This document shows, one piece after another, positions 13,759-18,778 of a stretch of DNA of 18,778 nucleotides. Each line of letters starts with the position of its first letter. The stretch's first letter is position 1. Origin of the DNA: JAKEGK01 sp036507695 (GTDB taxonomy: Bacteria > Pseudomonadota > Gammaproteobacteria > SZUA-152); the NCBI GenBank assembly GCA_036507695.1, contig DATCIR010000173.1:1-18778 (forward strand), given 5' to 3'. A model generated the notes under the pieces. The model made no database searches. It was not told where the DNA came from and was given only the letters and a program-made list of their open reading frames with translations. A program made the translations under genes and the position numbers.

Positions 13759-16700
13759 ATGGAATCAATAATTACTTTTGAGCACGCTCTTAGCACCCTA
13801 TTTGACGCATCGCATGATGCAATGGCGCTGGTTACGGTGGATTCCGGTGAGTTTATTGCGATCAATGACAGCCATTCAAAATTATTCGGCTATTCATTAA
13901 GCGCACTGAATAAAGTGGGCTTGGGCAAACTCTATCAATTTGCCGGTAAATCCAGCACCCGCAAGGCGCTAAACCAGCTCAACCAGGCGGAACCTTACGA
14001 AATTTTCCTCTGGCGCGCCAACAACCACCTGGATGGAACGGTTGATGTCGAATTGACCGCGACACCTTTCACCCTATCCGGCAACAGCTATCTCTTGTTG
14101 GTCAATAAGCCCATTGCCGAAACCAGCAGCACCACCAAATTTTCCGGTATGACGTCGATCGCACAAGCCTTTCAGGATTCCGAGGCCAAGTGGCGTTCCA
14201 TCACCGAAAATTCAGCCGACCATATAATGCTGCTCGATACGGAAGGAACCATTCTCTATATTAACCATACCGTGCCCGGCCTCAGCATTGACAAGGTAAT
14301 CGGACAGTCCGTTTACAATTTTGTCAAACCGGAACAAGTGCCGATGCTGGAAATCGCTTACCAATATGTGTTGAAAACCGGACAACCAACCCGGTTCGAA
14401 ATTGATTATGAGGCAAACGACAGCGTGATCTACCTGGAAAATCACGTGGGCCCTGTAATCCGCGATGGGAAAGTCATCGCATTGACTGTCGCCAGCCGCG
14501 ATGTTTCGCAGTGGCGCAATACGCTTAAAGCCTTGGAAAAAAGTCAGGAACATTTACGGCTCGCACTGGAAGCATCACAGACCGGCACCTGGGAATGGGA
14601 TATCAAGGCCAACAAAGTCATCTGGTCGGATGGCGTTGAAGCCATGTTTGGCATGGAAGCCGGTTCTTTTCAAGGCACCTATGATGCGTTTTTTAATCTG
14701 GTCCACCCGGATGACAGGTCAATGCTGAACACCCGCATCCAACAAGCGTTCGAACATAACACCCCCTACTACGCCGAACATCGGTGTATCTATCCCGATG
14801 GCTCATTGCACTGGTTGAGCGGCCGGGGAAAAGTTTACCGTGATGCATCGGGAAAACCACAACGCATGGTTGGTACTGTCACCGATATCACCCAACGCCG
14901 GGAATCGGAAGAAGCGTTAAGGCAAAGCGAATTTCTATTGGCAAAGTCCCAGGAAATCGCCCATATTGGCAGTTACCACTGGGATGTAAAAACCAACCGG
15001 TTTACCTGGTCCGATGAGATGTTTCGTATTTTCGGAATCACAAAGGATGAACTTTCGAGTAAAGGCACGGCGATAATAGACAAATCCATTCATCCGGATG
15101 ACCGCGAAAAATTAATACACGCACAACAAGTAATAACTAATGAGAAAAAACCCTACCCAATCGAATGCCGTGTTGTGCGGCCTGATGGCTCTATCCGGCA
15201 CGTATGGGCTGATGGATACCTGCAATTTGACGCCAGCAATGCAATCAGTTCGGTTATTGGCACGGTGCAGGATATTACCGAACGCAAACTGGCGGAAGCC
15301 GCGTTACGTGAATCCCAACAAAAACTATCACTGCATTTCCAGCTTACCCCCCTGGGGGTCATTAGTTTTGACAATGATTTCAGGATTATCGAATGGAATC
15401 CCGCCGCGGAGAAAATATTTGGTTATACCCGCGAGGAAGCCATTGGGCAGGTTCCGGTCGGACTTATAGTCTCCAAAGAAATCACCAGGGATATCGATTC
15501 GATCTGGAATGCTTTGCTGAACCTGACCGGCGGCGCCAGAAATACCAACGAAAATATCACCAAATCCGGCAAAAACATTATCTGTGAATGGTACAACACA
15601 CCGTTAATTAATGAAGCGGGCGATATAATAGGCGTTGCCTCCCTGGTGGAAGATGTTACCGATCGCATCACCGCGCAACGGGAGCTGGAAAAACACCGCC
15701 GTCACCTTGAAGAACTGGTAAACGATCGCACCACCGAAATTCGTGAACAAGCCCAGATAATTAACCAGATTCATGACTCCGTCGTCGCAACCGACCTGAA
15801 CGGAATGATAACCAGCTGGAACCGGGGCGCCGAAAGAATGTTTGGTTACTTGGCCAAGGAAGCCATTGGCCGCTATATCGGATTTGTCTATCCGGAAGAC
15901 CAGCAGGATTCACTGCTAAAAGAAGTCATTAACCCATTAAAGGAAAAAGGCATACACGAAACCGAAGTGCGCATGCGCCGCAAATCCGGGGAAGAATTTT
16001 TTGCCCTATTATCCTTGTCAGTAATCTACGACGACCGGGGGAAACCTAAAGGCTTAATCGGGTACTCGATTGACATCAACGATCGAAAAGCCGCGGAAGC
16101 AAAAATAATGCGGCAACAAAAAGCCCTCGAAACCGCCAACCGGGAACTGGAGGCATTTTCTTATTCCGTATCCCATGACCTGCGCGCGCCGCTGCGTTCC
16201 ATTGATGGGTTCAGCTCGGTTATCTATGACGACTATTATGAGCTGCTGGATGAGGAAGGCAAAAGAAACCTGCAGCGCATCCGTCACAACGCCCAGCGCA
16301 TGGCGGCGTTGATTGACGACCTGTTACAGCTTTCCCGCGTTACCCGGCAGGAATTTCACAAGGAAAATATCAATCTCAGTCTGTTGGCCCAGGACGTCGC
16401 GCAAAAATACAAATACGAAAATCCGGACCGCGATGTGACGATCACGATTGATGACAATATGAAGGCCGAAGGAGACGCCGGGCTGTTGCGTATCGCCTTG
16501 GACAACCTGATCAGCAATGCCTGGAAGTATACGGAAAAACTGCCTCACGCTGAAATCGCGTTTCATAAAATAAAACAGAATGGTTCTATTGCTTACTGCA
16601 TCGAGGACAATGGCGCCGGATTTGATATGCGTTACGCCGGCAAGTTGTTTGGCGCGTTTCAACGCCTGCATTCCCCTGATGAATTTTCCGGTAATGGAAT

Positions 16701-16821
16701 CGGACTTGCCACGGTGTCCCGTATTATTCATCGCCACGGTGGAAAAATCTGGGCGGAAGGTGAAATCGACAAAGGCGCTAGATTCTATTTCACCCTGAAC
16801 AATCCACAACAAACGCCTTAA
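13759..16821 (+). CDS. Cytoplasmic sensor histidine kinase with six PAS domains
   Basis: A 1020-residue kinase without signal peptide or membrane segment, so it acts in the cytoplasm. PAS repeats are seen at about 8-117, 141-255, 264-382, 390-512, 520-638 and 663-778; the third and fourth are PAS_3 type (VHPDDR, YPDGSLHW; IHPDDR, RPDGSIRHVW). A coiled linker (about 638-662) and a second short helix (780-800) lead to the HisKA box SYSVSHDLRAPLRS with phosphoacceptor His806. The ATPase domain has N920 in NLISNAWKY, DNGAG (950-954) and GNGIGLA (978-984); this C-terminal half resembles phytochrome-type kinases, but no GAF/PHY chromophore domain is present. There is no receiver domain and no adjacent response regulator, so its partner is unknown. 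The start has only a weak ribosome site. Confidence 0.93.
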   Translation: MESIITFEHALSTLFDASHDAMALVTVDSGEFIAINDSHSKLFGYSLSALNKVGLGKLYQFAGKSSTRKALNQLNQAEPYEIFLWRANNHLDGTVDVELTATPFTLSGNSYLLLVNKPIAETSSTTKFSGMTSIAQAFQDSEAKWRSITENSADHIMLLDTEGTILYINHTVPGLSIDKVIGQSVYNFVKPEQVPMLEIAYQYVLKTGQPTRFEIDYEANDSVIYLENHVGPVIRDGKVIALTVASRDVSQWRNTLKALEKSQEHLRLALEASQTGTWEWDIKANKVIWSDGVEAMFGMEAGSFQGTYDAFFNLVHPDDRSMLNTRIQQAFEHNTPYYAEHRCIYPDGSLHWLSGRGKVYRDASGKPQRMVGTVTDITQRRESEEALRQSEFLLAKSQEIAHIGSYHWDVKTNRFTWSDEMFRIFGITKDELSSKGTAIIDKSIHPDDREKLIHAQQVITNEKKPYPIECRVVRPDGSIRHVWADGYLQFDASNAISSVIGTVQDITERKLAEAALRESQQKLSLHFQLTPLGVISFDNDFRIIEWNPAAEKIFGYTREEAIGQVPVGLIVSKEITRDIDSIWNALLNLTGGARNTNENITKSGKNIICEWYNTPLINEAGDIIGVASLVEDVTDRITAQRELEKHRRHLEELVNDRTTEIREQAQIINQIHDSVVATDLNGMITSWNRGAERMFGYLAKEAIGRYIGFVYPEDQQDSLLKEVINPLKEKGIHETEVRMRRKSGEEFFALLSLSVIYDDRGKPKGLIGYSIDINDRKAAEAKIMRQQKALETANRELEAFSYSVSHDLRAPLRSIDGFSSVIYDDYYELLDEEGKRNLQRIRHNAQRMAALIDDLLQLSRVTRQEFHKENINLSLLAQDVAQKYKYENPDRDVTITIDDNMKAEGDAGLLRIALDNLISNAWKYTEKLPHAEIAFHKIKQNGSIAYCIEDNGAGFDMRYAGKLFGAFQRLHSPDEFSGNGIGLATVSRIIHRHGGKIWAEGEIDKGARFYFTLNNPQQTP

Positions 16822-17168
16822 TCCGTTTAGAATTCAAAGTCATGTTAAGTGTTGACGCCGTGCCGCTAAGCTTTTTGTTTCCTTGCCCCCACAGAAAAGC
16901 TCACTCCCGCATCTTCCGCGGCTTGTAAACCAATAGCAAGCTGGCTCGTTATATAAGTTGTTAATTGGTCCGGCGCGGGACTTGTCTTTATTCTGTTATG
17001 AGAACTGGTTCTCGGTTGATATCGCATTTTAATTTATAGCTGCTCTATACCGGCGCCACGCGGCGCATAACTACGTAGGGCGCTTGCAATTTCAAGAATC
17101 AGCGGGTAACTGAGTTCCATATTCCTCCCGTTAGCCCTATTCGAAGCAGTTATCCTGAGGTCGCCACC
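16822..17168. other. Intergenic region, 347 bp, upstream of a lipoprotein gene
   Basis: No gene is supported. It lies between the six-PAS kinase and the plus-strand lipoprotein gene and should contain the lipoprotein promoter. The one clear element is the palindrome at 17000-17013. The short frames reading across the lipoprotein start from the other strand look like shadows. Confidence 0.5.
17000..17013. promoter_or_regulatory. Perfect palindrome GAGAAC-TG-GTTCTC, candidate operator
   Basis: Two exact 6-bp inverted arms are separated by two bases, an operator-like arrangement for a dimeric regulator. It lies 155 bases upstream of the lipoprotein start codon. The spacing differs from the Gram-positive LexA site (GAAC, four bases, GTTC) and from the gammaproteobacterial CTG-N10-CAG, so I do not assign it to LexA. 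No known regulator is recognised. Confidence 0.4.
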
Positions 17169-17996
17169 ATGAAAAAAACAGTTCTGCTCGCTTTTACACT
17201 TTCTTTGCTTTGGTCCTGCGGGGATGGAACCACAATGGGAACCCCGGATCCCATGAACGGGAATCCAGGCATTACCGAAAACCCGCAGCAACCGATTAGC
17301 GTTCCAGATGCACCGGCCGCGCCGGTACCCAATTTGTCAGACACAATGGATAACACCAAGGCCAGCGCCGCCGCCGGCGGTTTTTGTGAGAGCCAAAAAC
17401 AACTGCAAATTCTTTCCACCAGCCTGTTAAGCGCCTACACCTCCAAAGGCAATGGCGCTGACGTAAATTACTGCGGCGGATCCGCAAACTTTTCCAGCGA
17501 GGGCGGGCAATTTTCCATCGAGCTCGCCGATTACTGCGTCAACGCGCGGGGACAGCAAGTCACGTTAAACGGCCTAATCAACGGTGCAACGGAAAGCGGC
17601 GCCAATTTCACTTCCGATATTGTTGAACTCACCATAGAAGGCGCCGGCGTGAACCTGTCGCTGGATGGCAATACCTGGGACGGCCGGGCCGATGACATGT
17701 TCATGAACCTGAATATTTCGGATTTGGTAAACACCATCGAAGCCGGGCTGGAAGGCGTTAACATCAAGAAAGGTGAATTTGATCTTGGCTATCTGGTGAT
17801 TCCCAATGTGGGCCGGTTCTATTTCAAGTTTATTACCCATTTTAATGCGGAATTAACCGAAGGCATGCTGTTCATCTATGGCGAAGCTGAGCAGGTCATC
17901 ATTATTTCCGCGGATAGCGGCGCCCTCACCGTGGTTTACAAGCAAAACCGGCAAGACCCCGGCACCCTGTTAACACAAACCAGTTGTGGTTCCTGA
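17169..17996 (+). CDS. Predicted lipoprotein of unknown function
   Basis: A 275-residue protein with a lipoprotein signal: MKKTVLLAFTLSLLWSC, with the lipidated Cys at 17 (lipobox LWSC). The mature protein starts CGDGTT, with Gly at +2, which predicts the outer membrane. Residues about 20-65 are a Pro/Asn/Gly-rich linker. The folded part, about 70-275, has four Cys (73, 102, 123, 273) that may form two disulfides, and an alternating strand pattern (FSIELADYC, DIVELTIEGAGVNLSL, LGYLVIPNVGRFYFKF, AEQVIIISADSGALTVVYKQ). I do not recognise the family. GAGG lies nine bases before the ATG. It converges with the chelatase gene on the other strand, whose frameshifted reading runs into its 3' end. Confidence 0.8.
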   Translation: MKKTVLLAFTLSLLWSCGDGTTMGTPDPMNGNPGITENPQQPISVPDAPAAPVPNLSDTMDNTKASAAAGGFCESQKQLQILSTSLLSAYTSKGNGADVNYCGGSANFSSEGGQFSIELADYCVNARGQQVTLNGLINGATESGANFTSDIVELTIEGAGVNLSLDGNTWDGRADDMFMNLNISDLVNTIEAGLEGVNIKKGEFDLGYLVIPNVGRFYFKFITHFNAELTEGMLFIYGEAEQVIIISADSGALTVVYKQNRQDPGTLLTQTSCGS

Positions 17997-18014
17997 TTAC
18001 ACTGCGATTCCACG

Positions 18015-18388
18015 TCAGGCTGAGCGGGATCGAACGGCATCGAAAATAATTCGCGGCAGCGCGGGCGGCGTACCCAGATGCGGCGCGGCATGGATGTTAA
18101 CATCCGGGTATTTCGCAACCACCGGAGCCATTTCATTCGGGATATCTCTTCCACGACATGGCGCCCGGCCGCGAGAAAATAGGGAAACACAACCACTTCC
18201 GTGGCGCCGCGTTGAATACAAGCCTCCAGGCCATCGGGTATGGAAGGTTCGGCCAATTCCAAAAATGCCGCGCTGACCTCATCGAAATCCGTGCTGGGTA
18301 GTTTGGAAATCCGCTCCGCCAGTTGACGCACGTCGTCGTTCGACGCCGCGCGGCGGCTGCCGTGGGCAATAATCAATAAACTTTTCAT
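18015..18388 (-). pseudogene. CbiX/SirB-type sirohydrochlorin chelatase, frameshifted
   Basis: Two overlapping minus-strand frames together make one small chelatase. Frame one gives residues 1-80: MKSLLIIAHGSRRA with catalytic His9, then FPYFLAAGRHVVE with the second active-site His77. Frame two continues DIPNEMAPVVAKYPDVNIHA and APHLGTPPALPRIIFDAV, ending RSA at 18015. Joined, they make 123 residues, a normal size for single-domain CbiX. The span is 374 bases, exactly two more than needed, and the junction is a GAGA tract (plus strand TCTC at 18145-18148), so a GA duplication is the simplest cause. The family inserts iron or cobalt into sirohydrochlorin for siroheme or cobalamin. As read, the gene yields a 150-residue product with a wrong tail that overlaps the lipoprotein gene. 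A sequencing error is the main alternative. Confidence 0.85.
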
Positions 18389-18746
18389 ACTGGATCTCGT
18401 GAATTATTGCCGCTCATGATAGGCCATACCCGCTATGAAGGAAATTTACCGCACTCTGCGTTCTTCTGAAGCTTCAACTTTTTCTTTGTCGGAAAACTTT
18501 ACAGTTGCTGTCTATTAAAAGGCCACATCCCCGCTTTAATCCCTGTAACTTGTTGTAATTCTATGCTGTTTATTTTTTAGGCATGGGACTTGCTGTATAG
18601 TAATAGTAATGTGGAAAGTGATCGATTAAAAAGAACAACTTAACGATAAAACAATAACTCTATCCATAAGAACCGCTCTTTAGTAACTGTAGTGTTAAAG
18701 TGTTAAAGTGTTACAGAGACGGCAACGACAAAAGGCGACGACAACA
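18389..18746. other. Intergenic region, 358 bp, between divergent genes
   Basis: This stretch separates the minus-strand chelatase from the plus-strand gene at the right edge and should hold both promoters. TATAGT at 18596-18601 resembles a plus-strand -10 box but lacks a good -35 partner. The clear structured element is the three-unit repeat at 18691-18714. No reading frame is supported. Confidence 0.5.
18691..18714. repeat. Three tandem 8-bp AGTGTTAA units
   Basis: AGTGTTAA occurs at 18691-18698 and 18699-18706, and AGTGTTAC at 18707-18714. The array ends 32 bases before the ATG of the right-edge gene. Direct repeats with near helical spacing in a promoter can be regulator sites; simple slippage is the alternative. 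The first unit is preceded by TAACTGT, a related string. Confidence 0.8.
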
Positions 18747-18778
18747 ATGCGTAAATTAAACCAGATCGTGATGACTTC
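18747..18778 (+). CDS. Start of a plus-strand gene, runs off right edge
   Basis: An ATG at 18747 opens a frame reading MRKLNQIVMT to the window edge. AAAGG lies about 12 bases upstream, a rather distant ribosome site. The position after a 358-bp promoter-like region and the Arg-Lys start followed by hydrophobic residues would suit a signal peptide, but ten codons are too few to identify anything. Confidence 0.4.
   Translation, partial: MRKLNQIVMT

Noticed and set aside
17936..18014. C-terminal tail of the 150-residue minus-strand chelatase frame, overlapping the lipoprotein gene
   Set aside because: It results from the 2-base frameshift. The family's conserved C-terminus is in the other frame and ends at 18015.

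Overview
The window looks like chromosomal DNA of a Gammaproteobacterium, with a GC content I judge by eye to be near 50%. The evidence is the gene content: diderm lipoproteins with lipoboxes, an outer-membrane beta-barrel ending in Phe, PilZ proteins, FixL/FixJ-type signalling, a ZnuA/ZnuB-like zinc uptake operon, a DUF504 protein and a short CbiX-type chelatase. I cannot name the genus. I see no phage, transposase, CRISPR or RNA gene.

Left part (1-5400, minus strand). A lipoprotein gene runs off the left edge. It is easy to miss because it has no stop in the window, and the striking ATGGTG hexanucleotide array is its (Ser-Pro)n linker. Then come an alpha/beta hydrolase, a SAM methyltransferase with a methyltransferase regulatory domain, and two neighbouring PilZ (c-di-GMP-binding type) proteins. 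One PilZ gene is followed by a convincing intrinsic terminator.

Central part (5386-9683, minus strand). A DUF504 protein, a membrane-bound Cache/triple-PAS histidine kinase and a FixJ-type response regulator follow one another in transcription order. The kinase and regulator are a likely cognate pair.

Plus-strand metal operon (10016-13340). It encodes a small exported His/Cys protein, an outer-membrane beta-barrel, a ZnuA-like binding protein and a ZnuB-like permease. The last two overlap as ATGA. Together they describe a route for zinc (or a similar metal) from outer membrane to periplasm to cytoplasm, but the ABC ATPase is missing from this locus.

Right part (13759-18778). A soluble six-PAS histidine kinase with no adjacent regulator is followed by a Cys-containing lipoprotein of unknown function. 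Convergent to it is a CbiX-type sirohydrochlorin chelatase gene broken by what looks like an exact 2-base duplication. The first codons of another plus-strand gene reach the right edge, preceded by three tandem AGTGTTAA units.

The most useful observations are the hidden repeat-bearing lipoprotein, the chelatase frameshift and the metal operon without an ATPase. I found no evidence of a wholly new defence or mobile system.
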